Origin: Talinum fruticosum
Lineage: Eukaryota; Streptophyta; Magnoliopsida; Caryophyllales; Talinaceae
NCBI GenBank assembly: GCA_021018815.1
Contig: JAITYX010000022.1
Location: forward strand, 1,736,001-1,800,000
Reading direction: 5' to 3'
Length of the DNA stretch: 64,000 bases
The notes beneath the pieces are model-generated. The model ran no database searches, was not told the DNA's origin, and saw nothing but the letters and a program-made list of their open reading frames with translations. Below are positions 39,527 to 51,973 of this stretch, piece after piece (the first letter of the stretch is position 1; the number at the start of each line of letters is the position of its first letter). Both the position numbers and the translations under genes were made by a program.

Positions 39527-39884
39527 TTTCAGATGATTAGTTAGTAATCTTTTGTTATTGCGCAATAGATGATTCCTACTATGTTCTTGTTAATTTCTCA
39601 TTTGTATAGATATCTTCTTTGACTGTTACCACATTTGGCTCAGAAAACTAAAGGCTCAGTACTATTCTGTATAACAAATTATGGAGGACAACTTGTGATA
39701 AAAAAAAGGCCAAGTTGAGGGAACAATTCAGCAATTCTAGAAAAAAAGTCAGACTTCGGAAAAATGAGCAAAAATAGTTGTGCTGATCTTAGAAGAAGGC
39801 GAAAAGGCTTAGATGGACAAGGAAAACCATAGTCAACGATGAATATGATGAAAGCAAGACCGTCCATGTTAATCCAAACATGAT

Positions 39885-40624
39885 TTAACCAACTGTAGCT
39901 AAAATGTACATAATCCCTGTTGCAAATGCAAGGAGGTAGATCCCTGAACTGATGTGTTTCGTTGATGCGAGGTTTTGATTACTGTAATCGTGTGCAGAAG
40001 AAGAGTTGCTCGTTAAGGTGTTATTTGTGGTAACTTCTGAAACATTTATGCTGAATTTTTGACCCATTATACAATGAGGCTTCACCGTGCAGATAAACCA
40101 ATACTGCTTTGCCTCTTTAAGCTCGATATGATCGTTTCCACTGTTATACATGGCATTCACTCCATTGTTTGGGTCACACGTTTGAAATGCAGCTTCGGTT
40201 ACATCATACACAGTATGCTTTCCTTTTGTGTAGCTGAATACTGCAAGACCACACACCATGTAACCAAAAGGTGGGGAATTGAAAGGTGAGATATCAAATG
40301 GGATATTTGTTTTATCAGCCTATAAGCCAACGGCTTTGAAAAACATGATCAAAATTTGGAAATATGGAGGAAACCAAATCCGAGGGGAGGGGAGGGGAGG
40401 GAATTAGGTGATTTAGATGAAGAAATCATACCGAGAACATCACCAACTTTGAAATGGAGCTGTTGTGCCCAGGAAAAATAGTCAAAACCATCAGTCCATC
40501 TGTTATCACCTCCTACTGTGATGATCTCAGATTTAGCAATGGAAGCGAACCAAGAATAAACACAGAAGATAATGACATTGATCACCTGGCTACGATAAGA
40601 TATGGATGTTTTGGCTACATCCAT
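39885..40624 (-). CDS. Stellacyanin-type phytocyanin (early nodulin-like/uclacyanin-like), GPI-anchored
   Basis: Exon 1 is 40624-40432 and exon 2 is 40240-39885; the donor CTCG|GTATGA and acceptor TTGCAG|TATTC give a 182-residue protein. A signal peptide covers about residues 1-32 (hydrophobic INVIIFCVYSWFASIA, cleavage near AKS/E). The cupredoxin domain spans about 33-132, with EIITVGGDNRW at its start. Copper ligands fit His73, Cys115, His120 and Gln125 (C-T-V-K-P-H-C-I-M-G-Q-K), so the axial ligand is glutamine, as in stellacyanins. Cys86 and Cys121 can form the usual disulfide. A Ser/Asn/Thr-rich linker with N-glycosylation sequons precedes a hydrophobic tail (162-182) typical of a GPI signal. 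Likely an apoplastic, plasma-membrane-anchored copper protein; the physiological role in this family is mostly unknown. The start was chosen for the signal peptide; an upstream in-frame ATG at 40735 would bury it. Confidence 0.88.
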
Positions 40625-40735
40625 AGTTTTGCTTGTTTCTGCTGATATTGTGGGACGGGGAAGCAGAGGAAGGTCGAGGAAGAAATGATCTCTAAGAGGC
40701 CTTTTCACCTGATTAGTTGAATTGGACAATAGCAT

Positions 40736-42410
40736 ATATTTATTCTAGATTAACAAAATAATTTATTCAAATACTACTAATCCCTAGTCATGCATCATCA
40801 ATAGCAGCAATAACCATGCCTCAAATGTATTCCTTAGACCCATTCAACACTGGTGTTGAATATCTAAAACATCTTGATCCAGATTGGGCAAGTTCTATAA
40901 TCACTAAACTACATAATAGAATCACGTACTATCGATGATCACATTATATTTTCTCCTATAAATCCCACATTTAGCAATGTTGAGCTAGGTTGTTACTGAT
41001 CTTATCCTTAGGGGATGTCCCCTTTCCTATTTTGTTTCTTTAGTTGAGGTTATAGTTTAAGTAGTATGTTGTATACTCGAACCCTTCACTTTGGCTCAAG
41101 TACGTGTCTCAAACTTGTGATACTCGAGTCTATGATGAGTTACTCCAAATTCTACATTTTCGTTGGGTAGTTAGGTTAAGAGTACAAGGAATGATCTCTG
41201 AGCCCATGTAATGGGTCAGCGACTAAGGGAAAAGCCCTCATAGTTGATTTTACTCTGAAGATTGCTATTGCTATTTACCAATGCCATGAGTGTAGGCTTA
41301 GTGTAAATGCTTTTCAATAGAATCGGGAAAGGTGTTAGTTAAGGTCGACCCATTTAATTAACAAAATCAATTTTATGTCATCTTGAAAATAACTTACATT
41401 TACGAAAAATAAAAAATGATATATTTTTATAGTAAATGATAAATTAGTGTTGACTTCGAGTGATTCAGTTCTGTAATTTCAAGTTGGATTTGGATCATAT
41501 CATCGTCTTGAGTTATACGTTCTCCACCTGTCTTCGAGGAGGAGCTTGTGCTAAATTTTTGGAATATTGAACCCAAATTTTGGGCGTAAAAGGGCTTGGT
41601 GTGTAAGGCCCGTTTGCTTGGCTGAGAAGCCCTAAGTTCATGATATGGAAATCAAAGCCATATGTGTTAGGAGGTTGGACCAAATGTCGGACGAGAGAAA
41701 GATCGGTTTGGCATCAAGTGAAGGAAATTCCACATGGGTTGAATACATTGGAAGTCAATTTCTTGTGGGCTTTGAGGACAAAGGCCGACTAAAGAGGTTC
41801 AAAACTACTTCTTTCCTAGTTTTATCATATGTTTTGTTTTTGCAGGGTACAAAAAACACAATACTATATTATATACTTGGGAGTATAAATTCTCAGATCG
41901 ACTCAAATTTTACAGGCTGAATTTATTAATATTTTTAAAAAATTATACAAAATAAAATTAAAAAAATAGTAGTACATAACTAACACATTCATGATCTTCA
42001 CAATCATCTCTCGCTCCCAACCTCGCTTCATCTCTCTATCTCTTTCTAATCAGCCTCCTTTTCCTGTCAAGTTCTTCCTTATAACCATCGACCCGCCAAT
42101 TTTCCATGCACCAGATTAAGTGCCAATGCAATCCCAGTTTAAAATAAGCGTTATTTGAAAAGGAAGAAGTACAAATCGAAGAAAAAGAAGAGGAAGAAGA
42201 AGATGATGAAGATGAATAAGAGCAAGCGAGGAACAAGAAGATGAATTAGCATAATCAAATGCATCAGGTCTGTTGAAGAGAAACACGAGACACATGTTTT
42301 GGTGAAACGCCCGACGGAGAATGGAAAGGTCTCAAAGTTGATGAATGCGAAACCCTCAATTGAAACCACCGCCGATTACTAATCCGACACAACCAAACAG
42401 CCAACCTCCC
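40736..42410. other. Intergenic DNA without supported gene
   Basis: The 91-codon open frame at 41645-41920 has fairly ordinary composition but no motif I recognise and no splice partners. Bases 42041-42370 are purine-rich on the plus strand, which creates spurious Ser/Phe-rich frames on the minus strand. Confidence 0.4.
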
Positions 42411-42428
42411 GATACCTGGTTCATACTT

Positions 42429-43156
42429 TTTTTTTTTTTTTTTTTGAGTCGAAAGAGGGTAGCTTAAATTAAGTCGAGCTCCCCAAGGGTTATCACCCCT
42501 TGGGGAAAATTGTCAAAATACACTTGCTTCATCCCTTGGGTAGGGAGGAGTCTCGTAATCAAATGAGCCACCGTATTTCCTCCTCTTTTGACATGACAAG
42601 CTAAAAGGGAAAGACAAGAATTAACTAGAGCTCAAATATCATCTAAAATTAAGTCTCCTGTAGCCAAACCTTTCTTCCCGGAGTGGAGTTTAGCTATGAG
42701 TCCCAAAGAGTCACTTTCCACAACTATCGATATGTAGCTTACCGCTAACGTCATTTGGAGGCCAAACAGTAGTGCTTGAGCCTCGACCTCTTCCACTAAC
42801 AATCTGCCTTCTATCTTGCGAATTCCTATAAGCAAGAATTTTCCCCATTCATCACGCACAACAAATCCCGGACCTACTTGGATAGTCACACGATTACAAA
42901 CGCATCGAATTAATTTTAACCACATTTTCCGGTGGCGGTTGCCAAGTGTTTAGGGAGATGGTCGCCTTCGGCTCCTCGACATTGGTCACCTTACCTGTGT
43001 ACTCCTCTGCTTCCTTCACCCATTTGACAAAGCTGCGTGCGGCTACCTCCCTATTTGGGTTCCCCTGTTGAAAATGATATCATTTCATGACATCTACATC
43101 GCTCATGCGGTCGCCATGATAGCAATGAAGCTTTCGACCTCGACTTTATCCAAAAT
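42429..43156 (-). mobile_element. 5'-truncated LINE insertion with 18-bp target duplication
   Basis: GATACCTGGTTCATACTT occurs at 42411-42428 and again, identically, at 43157-43174. Directly inside the left copy is a T-run to 42445, the poly(A) tail of a minus-strand element. Its coding remnant shows TWQPPPENVVKIN (about 42915-42955) and an RNase H-like region (VGPGFVVRDEWGKFLL, VEEVEAQALLFGL, VESDSLGLIAKL) at 42632-42860, with a frameshift between them. The 728-bp copy is a textbook target-primed insertion. The exact duplication suggests it is younger than the LINE at 6980-10894. Confidence 0.9.
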
Positions 43157-43174
43157 GATACCTGGTTCATACTT

Positions 43175-43939
43175 AAATGGATGAAAGATCACGGGGGAAA
43201 AAAAAAAAAACACTACCACCAACTGAACAACAATTACAGCAACGTATGAATGAATTTGAAGTTGATGAAGATCAACAAGAACATACAAGTAAAAAGAAGG
43301 TAAACAATCATGATTTTTTCCCGCTTCATTAATTTAGAATCTTATAAATTTCCCTAATTTAGAGTTTATAATTTGGCAGAGACCAAGCTAGACGGATATA
43401 AATAAATAGAGATACGATCGGATGGTGATACCAGAGCCATTGGATTGAGCATGATAATCAGGGATGATTGATGTGAGACAATGGCTTGCGGTATAAAAAT
43501 GATTAATGTACATGTGAAAGCAGAGGAGGAGAAAACTTAGTGTGAAATGAAACTATCAATTGTACATTGGAGTTGGGCTTTGTTGGAGGCGAATGCAAGT
43601 CCGAATTCAATAGTCTGAAAGTTGTTAATTCCACGAACACTTTGAGGCAACTTTGATCACAAACTTCCATAGCATAATTACTTATGACCGTTTCATTTAG
43701 TTATAAGAAAAATTGTAAGGAGTAGTAAATAGTTGTAAGAAGTTATAAAATAATTGTAAAGTTAGTTATAAAAAATTTTTAAAAGGTGTAATCAATTGTT
43801 AGGAGTTGTAAGGTTGTAAGTTAAAATTAAATAGAACAAGGCCTTAATAAGTTATCAACCTTGTTCATTTAGCATTGTTATGTTCATTACATAACTTTAC
43901 TTCGTATATTGATAGGTTGTATGTCCTTGTTCGTCCCTT
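43175..43939. other. Intergenic DNA between LINE and tandem array
   Basis: No gene is supported. From about 43690 to 43830 TTGTAAG/GTTATAA words recur, ending in AATAGAACAAGGCC, which may be a small degenerate element, but paired ends were not established. Confidence 0.35.
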
Positions 43940-44042
43940 CTCTTAAATAAATATTATTGAAACAATCGATGAAAAAATTGGACACCCTCAGTGAACAACA
44001 ACACTATAAATAATAAAAAAAATATCTTACTTTTAGTGAACA

Positions 44043-46498
44043 CTAGCTTTGAGTTACACGTAATGCGTGTAACTCCGATATATAATAATTTTTATCGTAT
44101 TTGAACTTATATTGTGGTAAATATTAATAAATTAAATAAAAGAGAACAATGACAATTTAAGTTAATTAAAATAATATTTGCGTAATAACTAAAAAAGAAT
44201 GAAATCTTAAAAGGGTAAGCGTTGCATGACTATAATATTTAGAAGATAAAAAAAGAACACAAAATTAAATAAATCAAGTATGAACTTTTATTTTTATTAT
44301 GAAAGAACAAAATCAATAAGACGTGAAATTCATGACAATATATCAAGCATTCTTGCTATAAGTATGTGATTTTTCTAACTTTTAAATACCATATATTAAT
44401 CGTTAGAGTCATGTTTGTCCTTTTTTTCTCATTGTCCTTTTTTTTCCTCAAGCACTTTGTAATCTGTTATTTTTATGATAACTAAGACAATAATATATAA
44501 TTATTAAATTGGTAAGTGAGCGTACTTAAAATGGGTAATATTAATGTAAATTTAGGATCTATTGTTTGCGTATTTAGAATGATTTTATAAAATATTGAAC
44601 AAATGTATAAAATCTTAGTGCTAGGAAAGAAACATTTAATAAAGAGGAAAACAAAGTTTGAGTATGGATCAATGATATATTGATAAAAAAAATACTGGCA
44701 TCAAATCACAAAGTAACTTATATTAATTGAAAAAAATTATACTAATTTAAAGATCAATGTAATAATTGTTTACTGTCCATAAAAAGTAAAGAAATTTAGT
44801 AATTATATTACAATAATTTAAATTTAATAATCGAATGGTTAAGATATAACAAAGCGTACCTTTTTATTTAAGAAAACATATATCACAACATGAAAAAATC
44901 ATACAATCCCCATACGAGTTAACAATTTAGAACAATATTCATTTCAATTGGAATCTAATAAACATAAAAAAAAAATATATTTTATAATTGAAATCTAGTA
45001 AATAATTTAGAGAAAGAGAGAGGGGGAAGGGGGCGTAGATGGGTAACTGCAGAGAGGGAAACGAGAAAAGGGAAAAAGGGGGAAGGTAAGTGTATAGAGA
45101 GAGAGGTAACCGGAGAGAAAGGGATAGGAGAAGAGAGAAAAATAAAATAATAATTTTTTTGGCAAATGAAAATAAAATAATTATAAGAGACAATTTTAAC
45201 CCTATAATTTAAGTTAAGAAGGAATATCAAAATTTATACAACACTAAATGCCTCTTCCCTTTGTATATAACATAAATATAGAATATATATATAGATATAA
45301 ATATAGATAGATATGTGGGAAATAAAAAGGTGTTCTTATAAAGTTTGACTCTACAAGTATGCATCTTCATCTTTTCTTTCTTTTTTTTTTTAAAAAAACT
45401 AGCGGACGTTGATAGATATTAGATTATATTAACACGCATGGATCATATGTGAAAATTTAGCTCAAAATGTATTGAATTTTTAACAACAGGTATTACACTT
45501 ACTTGGAAAGTAATCAAATTCTCTATGCACATTATCATAATCTCCATGCTTGGTCCGTTGGCGTAAAGCTTCAACAAATCCGAAGGAGAGTTAGAGAGAA
45601 ATTATACACAATTACCAAATAATAAAATAAATAAATAAACCAATCATTTCATTAACTGACTGTTAAATTGAATCATATATACATGTGCTTTGAAAATGTT
45701 AGACGTGAGTGGTTTTTTTAATTTAATTTTTTTGAAATAATTATTTTTATGTATGAGTAACTAATCCTTATAAGTTTATGCAAAATAAGGGTATATTTGA
45801 TAAATTAAAATTTATACAACAATAAAAAGGCCTCATCTCTATATATAACATAGATAAGTTTAATGATTTAATAATTTGTGACTATTTTATCCTTAAAATA
45901 TAAGTTATATGAAGGGTAAAAAAAAAAAAAAGAAAAGGAAAAGTTATAAAACAATAGAGAAGTATTGGCCTCATATACAAAATAAACAGATAGGTAGATA
46001 TATAAAGGGAATAATTTATCTAAATTCTATATATTATAAAGGTAATTTATATCAATAATATTTATTTATTTATCCAAGTTCAAGCTTTAAATTTAGACTT
46101 TATGTATTTAATTTTTTTAAGGTAATTTAATTTTCTTATTTTATCAAGGGTAGTTTATATAAAAAAATAAATTGTTCATGTATCTTTATAATTATGTTAG
46201 ATTAAATATAGTTAATAAATTACATAAAAAATAGTAATAAATTTGATAAAGAAAATTTATGGGACTTAGGTAAGGGTAAATAAATGCTAAGAGAGAGAGA
46301 GAGAGAGAGGCAGGCGGAGAGGGGGTTAACTGGAGAGAGAGAGAGAGAGAGGGGAAGAGTGGTTAATTGGAGAGAAAGAGGGTAATTATATTAAATATAA
46401 TGACATTTTTATCCTTAAAATTTAAGTTAATAAAGGGGTAAATATGGCAAATTAAAATTTATACATTACTTTAGTGTTCTCTTTATATATAACATATA
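44043..46498 (-). mobile_element. Non-autonomous Helitron-like element inserted in the tandem array
   Basis: Read on the minus strand, the 3' end carries a perfect 10-bp stem (GAGTTACACG/CGTGTAACTC, plus-strand 44051-44075, 5-base loop), four bases, then CTAG (44046-44043) followed by host T. The 5' end reads TATATGTTATATATAAAGAG, where the family form inside the element is TCTATGTTATATATAG (about 45855), so the canonical TC has probably mutated to TA. Host array sequence stops at GAACA (44042) and resumes at TTAGCAAGAT (46499), an A/T target with no duplication. All are Helitron hallmarks. It encodes no Rep/helicase. GA-rich tracts at 45010-45135 and 46288-46380 follow two of the internal 5'-end-like copies. 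Confidence 0.7.
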
Positions 46499-46502
46499 TT
46501 AG
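45194..46502 (-). repeat. Repeated Helitron 5'-end-like segments (about 85-100 bp, 3-4 copies)
   Basis: Related blocks end in TATATAACATA(A/G/T)AT on the plus strand at 45194-45278, 45774-45858 and 46411-46502, with a decayed fourth at about 45885-46000. Each shares AAAATTTATACAAC and CCTC(T/A)TC...TATATAACATA. Two are followed on the element's strand by a CT-rich tract. This suggests nested or serial insertions of one family sharing a single retained 3' terminus. Confidence 0.5.
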
Positions 46503-48077
46503 CAAGATACATGATGAATAAGTTGAGGAGGCTCAGTGAACAATTTAAGTAGCATACTCAAACATGGCAAATAATTTTTATTAATAAACAAATATGATTT
46601 GAATAATGAATAAATACATAATGTGTAAGTTACTCACCCTATGTGTTCATTGTTGAAATAATTGATGAACAAATTGGTCACCCTCAGTGAGCACAACACC
46701 ACGATAAACAATGAAAAAAATATCATACTCTTAATGAACATTATTGAGACATATGATGAACAAGTTAACGCTTGGTACACAATTTAAATCAACATACTAA
46801 AAAAAATGGTAAATAACTTCTATAAATAAATAAAAACATGGTTTGAATAATGAATCAAAATGTAATTTGTAAATTTCCATTATGTAAATATTATTGAAAT
46901 AATCAATGAATAAATTAGTCATCTTTGGTGAACAACAATTATAATGAAAAAATATCCTACTTTTAGTGAACACTATCAAGACTTACAATGAACAAATTGA
47001 CAAGGCTTGATGAGCAACTTAAATCAACATACTCAAAAAATAATGATAAATGATTTTAAAAATAAACACATATGGTTTGAAAACTGAATAAATGCATAAC
47101 GTGTAGATTAGCCCTCCTCTATGTGAACATTACTGAATTAATTAATAAATAAATTAGTCACTCTCAGTGAACATTATCAAGATATACAATGAAAAAGTTG
47201 ACAGGCTTGATGAACAATTTAAATTTAACATATTCAAAAAAGGTAAATGACTTTTATAAATAAACATAACATGATTTGCAAAATGAATAAATATGTAATA
47301 TACAAGTTAGCTACTCTATATGAACATTATTGACATAATTAGTGAATAAATTGGTCATTCTCAGTAAATAATACCACAATACTTAAAAAATATCTTACTT
47401 TTAGGAACGTTATCGAAACATACGATGAACAAGTTAACAAGAATGGGATAACAGTTTAAATTAACATACTAAAAAAAATTAAATGACTTTTATAAATAAA
47501 CAAATATGATGTGAATAATAAATAAATACATAATGTGTAAATTGGCCACTCAATGTGAACATTATTGAAGTAATTAATGAACAAATTGGACACCCTATGT
47601 GAACAACACCATGATAAATAATGAAAAAAATATATACTCTTAGCGGACATTATTAAGATCGTAGAATGAACAAGTTGATGAGTTTAGGTGAACAATTTAA
47701 ATTAATATTCTCAAAAAAATGGTAAATGACTTTTATAAACAAACAAACAAGATTTGCAAATATGAATAAATATGAAAAAAAGCCCAATTATTTCAACTCT
47801 AGTTCTATTAAAAAAAAAAAAAAAAACCTCTTGATTTCTGATTTTTCTTTTTGAAAGCATCTCATTCTTTGATCATAAGAAAGCAAAAACCATAAGTGAA
47901 AAACGTTGAAAATTTTTCATTCAATTGCCCAAAAAATTGGTGTTAGTGGGATTTTTCTATCTCTTTTTTAATTTCAAATAAGCTTGTATACACTGACAAC
48001 TCAAGATTATATGGTGCTGATTTATCATGGGGAAGTACAAATTCTCGTGAGCATATAATAAAAGGCAACAAAAACAT

Positions 48078-48345
48078 ACAAATAAATTTGATTATGTGGC
48101 TTGTGGGAGCATATGTTCCTAGGAGCATGATATAAGAATTTGTGTAAAATTTTTTTTCATATATATGGTAAATGATAGCACATACTCTAAGGAGTATATA
48201 ATAAATTGTATTGTAGGACTCCACAATCATACATGTGGCTATGCCACTGGTTACAAATCTCGACCTCTAAATCCTAACTGAATTCCTATATCATGCTCAC
48301 AGGAGTATGTGCTTCACAAATCACATAATTAAATTTATATTAAAC
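48078..48345. mobile_element. Inverted-repeat (foldback) element, candidate
   Basis: The segment from AATAAATTTGATTATGTGG (about 48080) through GGAGCATGATATAAGAATTTG (48122-48142) is repeated inverted at about 48345-48280, with arms of about 60 bp and perhaps 85% agreement by eye. The 130-bp spacer includes CTATGCCACTGG. No target duplication was established. Confidence 0.5.
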
Positions 48346-49993
48346 AAATATATCACAAATACGCAACATAAAGACTATAGTTTTAGATACCTAATTATGA
48401 GGGTTTATTATCCACAAATTCCCCCGAGGGAGTCTGCCACTGCTTATGATAGGTGGGTTAGAGGTTTTATGAATTGGCATGGATTAAGTGCAAAAATATT
48501 ATATGCTGCTATTGCTTTTCCCCTTCTTAAAGCCACATTGAAATTTTACCACGAGTTTGCATGATTGTGATCATTTTTATTACTAAACTATTAAGCATAT
48601 AACATAGTTCGGTTGGACATATGAAGAGAAGATAATTTCGACAAATAACAGTAATAATAATTCTTAATGTGGATCCTACTTTCGTAGAATGTAAAAAGAG
48701 ATGTAAACAGTTTTACCTCTACAAGTAACTTTTAAATAGAGATATTATATCAAAACAACCCACAAAAAATTCTAAAAAAATCATTTAAAAAACTAGCAAA
48801 CATATATGAGGAGTGCAGGCAAAATTGACTTGAGTACACCTATTTGACTTAAATAATTAAGAAATCTAAAATCATATCTAACTTTGATTCAATAACAATC
48901 GAACTTCATTTCTACAAAAATCACATTGACCATAAAATTTTCACACTACAAACCTATTAGGCCAACCACCGACAAAGCGAAACACTTTTCAACACAAAAT
49001 TTACAATCATCTGTATTCAATAATATCAAATTATAAAAGTACTGTTCTTATAACAAGTACAAATATTTCGATAGATCCAAATCCTCATCTAACGCATACA
49101 ATATTTTTTTTCAAGTTAGAAATGTCTCTTTCAAATTATTCATCCTAATTAGTTATGTTATGCCAAACAAAGAAGCATGGTCATGTTTCCAATCAACTTC
49201 CCATTTGAATGGTTGTTTTTCTTTTGCCATTTCCTTATCGAAGACGAGCATGATAAATGACAACTTGGTGGTCCTCAATAAGTGCCTTGAGTAACGGTTC
49301 ATAATACATAGAAACAAACATATAAAAAAAGTGAAGAAAAAGAAGGGGGGAGGGAGGGGGAAGTAGGTTTTGAATGGATATAATTTCATATAGTATGAAT
49401 TAGTTGCGTATGGTACTACAATTTTCCAAGATGTGTGTGTTTCAAGTTCAAGGCTATACCAAAAGTGCAAAAGTTGTGTGCAAATGGCATGGGTGGAAGT
49501 AAAATGGATTTTGAGTCTTTTGGTTTTTATTCTTGGCCTTACATGGAAGTGGGGACAATTAATTTGCTTATAATTTAGTTCATTGGTACCTATTAGTCTT
49601 TTGAGGTGATAATTCAGACTATTATGTTTCCGGAACTAATTATTATACGGATATTTGGGTGATTGTATGTTTACGTTGATGTTAATCTAATATGATCACT
49701 TCTGTTTTCCATTAAAAAATGCAAACATTGTGTGCAAACGGCATGGTAAAAGCGAGTTTTTAAACAAAACAACCTTTGAATTATGAACTTTATTGAAAAT
49801 TGTCTCTTATTTATTTCCTACCTAATTGTGTCATTGATATACTTGTACTACGTATTAGTTTCCTACTTAATCGGGTATTAAAGGTTTACGGGTTTTCTTT
49901 TTCCCCATTTTTTGATGGCTAAAACTAGCTTGTTATTTTAATAAAAAAGAAAAATGTTAAATAAAGAGACTTAATTGCCTCCAAATACTAGAA

Positions 49994-50060
<67 letters not shown>

Positions 50061-51971
50061 TTGAACAACCAGCGTCAGCCTACGGTTCTTTTCCTCTTTA
50101 GTTCTTCTTTATCAATCACTCGTTTCTTTCTCAGATTCGACAATTACTCATTCTTTCACATCAAAGGTATAACCATGGATCTTACATGGTCACAAAACGA
50201 GTAATCAATCCATTGAAAAATAGCCACAATGGCCTGACATACCTACACTTTTGCACCTCATGAACCTTCTCAAAGGATTTATCTTCGTCATGCTCATCAG
50301 AATCATTATCCTCTTGCCGCATTCACAAAACCTACAAAGTTAGAGAAATAGGGGCACGACTTACATGATTGGATGGGGCTTTGAGCAGAAGAAAAAGAAT
50401 ACCTTACTTAAGAAATCTTGAATGCAACAAAAGGTATAAATAAATTTGGGAAGGTTTATTAAAATTAACTATAATTTCTCCCTTGAGGGTTTGTCTTGCT
50501 TTTGAAATTGATTTTTCAAACCAAAGCCCTTGCCCCCAACTCCCTTTCATATCTTGTTTAGTTAACGTTTTGTTTTTTTGAACTTTTAGTTTTTTTTCCA
50601 TGGTTTATATTTAAAAATAAATCAAATTAAAAAAAATGATTCCAGAAATGGCATACTAATACATACTACAGTAGATCATTATCATTGTTAAGTAGAAAAA
50701 TAAATTAGGGACAATTTTAAACGGAGTTTATAATTTAGGGTTTGTTTTATCTAAGGACTCAGGTGCAAGCAAAGAACATTTGGATAAATAGTAGTAATGG
50801 AGGTATTGCTGACAAATTTAGAAGTCCTACTATACCTGGCGTTTCCTTTTTGAATTTTTTGACATTTTGTAAAATTGTAAATAAACTTTTATATGCATGC
50901 ATTTACTTTAAAATTTTTACATAAATTTTTAAACAATTTTCTCGTTAATACTGGTATAGAGCAACTCTTTGTCAACTCTTGCTACTATAATTGGCTCTAT
51001 GGGTCAACGTATACAGGATCAAATTAAAACCACTATAGTTGCTGGACTATGAAGGTCATAGATGAAACTAAGTTAGCTTAGCCTAGTTAAGCCATGGAGT
51101 AGCTTATTAACCAAGTGGAGCTAAGTAATTCGCTTTTTTTTTTTTTCCCTTCCCATGGTGGGTCTTTAATCCACCTTGATTTTCTCCCGCACTCTAAAAC
51201 GTCGGATATTGTAAAATAGAGGAAGTATATGAGAATCGAATTCTCGACATGGGATTAAAGAAAAGTGCTCCATTGACAAAACATTTGTGTGTTATTCTCT
51301 GTATGTGGAATTGGACTACTCTCTCAATTATGGTGAGATATATGAGAGAGATTTGGATGAATAATTGAATATACGAGGCCTTGCTGGAGCCTCGTGAGGG
51401 CAAGTGAGTATTTGCTAATTAATCATTATTTGGGGTTCACGACTTGTCTAATCTTGGCCCGACAACAAAATATGACAAAACCATTATTCACTCTAATCAC
51501 TCTCTTTTTTTAATTACAAATAATAATATCTTCCCAGTTGGCCATAATATAAACTTATATCTTGTCTCAAGGAATAAAACACTTACACCACCCTTGAGAT
51601 TCAGATCCTCTTTTTGCTGCTACATATTATTCTCTTTGAGTTTGACCATCATCTTCGGTTTATGGGGTTACCACAAATTTCTTGCCATGGGAATCGTCTT
51701 GATCTTAAGCCAAATTTATGCACGTAATGATTAACTACATCGAAATTAGTTGCGTTCTAATTTGATAAAGAGCGGTAAAGAGCGATAAAGAAAATGGGCG
51801 AGAGATTAAAATAAAGGTTTCATTTTCGTTTGTGCATTAGTAAACTAGCTATATGATAGTGGTGGTGGGGGCATGAGGTTAGATATTAGGGTTATACTTT
51901 TTGCAATGTAGATTAATTTAGCTTGTAGATTAAGATGAGATTTTATTTTTAATTTGAATATCTTTGATAAT
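48346..51971. other. Intergenic DNA without supported gene
   Basis: A frame at 48397-48564 encodes a peptide with YDRWVRGFMNWHGL that looks protein-like but matches no family I can name. The remainder is AT-rich with low-complexity runs. Confidence 0.4.
49999..50057. repeat. Compound microsatellite (TC)n(AC)n
   Basis: About 16 TC dinucleotides run directly into about 13 AC dinucleotides, uninterrupted. It is in intergenic DNA and a likely polymorphic marker. Confidence 0.95.
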
Positions 51972-51973
51972 TA

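Larger units (their letters stand above)
43940..47780. repeat. Tandem array of about 240-bp AT-rich monomers, interrupted by a Helitron-like element
   Basis: The landmark AAATTGGTCACCCTCAGTG (with variants) starts at 43975, 46671, 46912, 47151, 47348 and 47583. Spacings after the first are 241, 239, 197 and 235 bp. The 197-bp unit lacks a segment around the AACAACACCATGATAAATAATG block. The interval 43975-46671 is 2696 bp; subtracting the 2456-bp insertion leaves 240 bp, one period. Monomers differ by roughly a tenth to a fifth of positions by eye. No coding function is seen. Confidence 0.8.

Noticed and set aside
41645..41920. Possible small protein gene of 91 codons
   Set aside because: No recognisable domain, no splice context, and composition not distinct from chance frames.
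48307..48564. Possible small protein (YDRWVRGFMNWHGL-containing frame)
   Set aside because: Overlaps the end of a foldback element and matches no family I know; not enough to call a gene.
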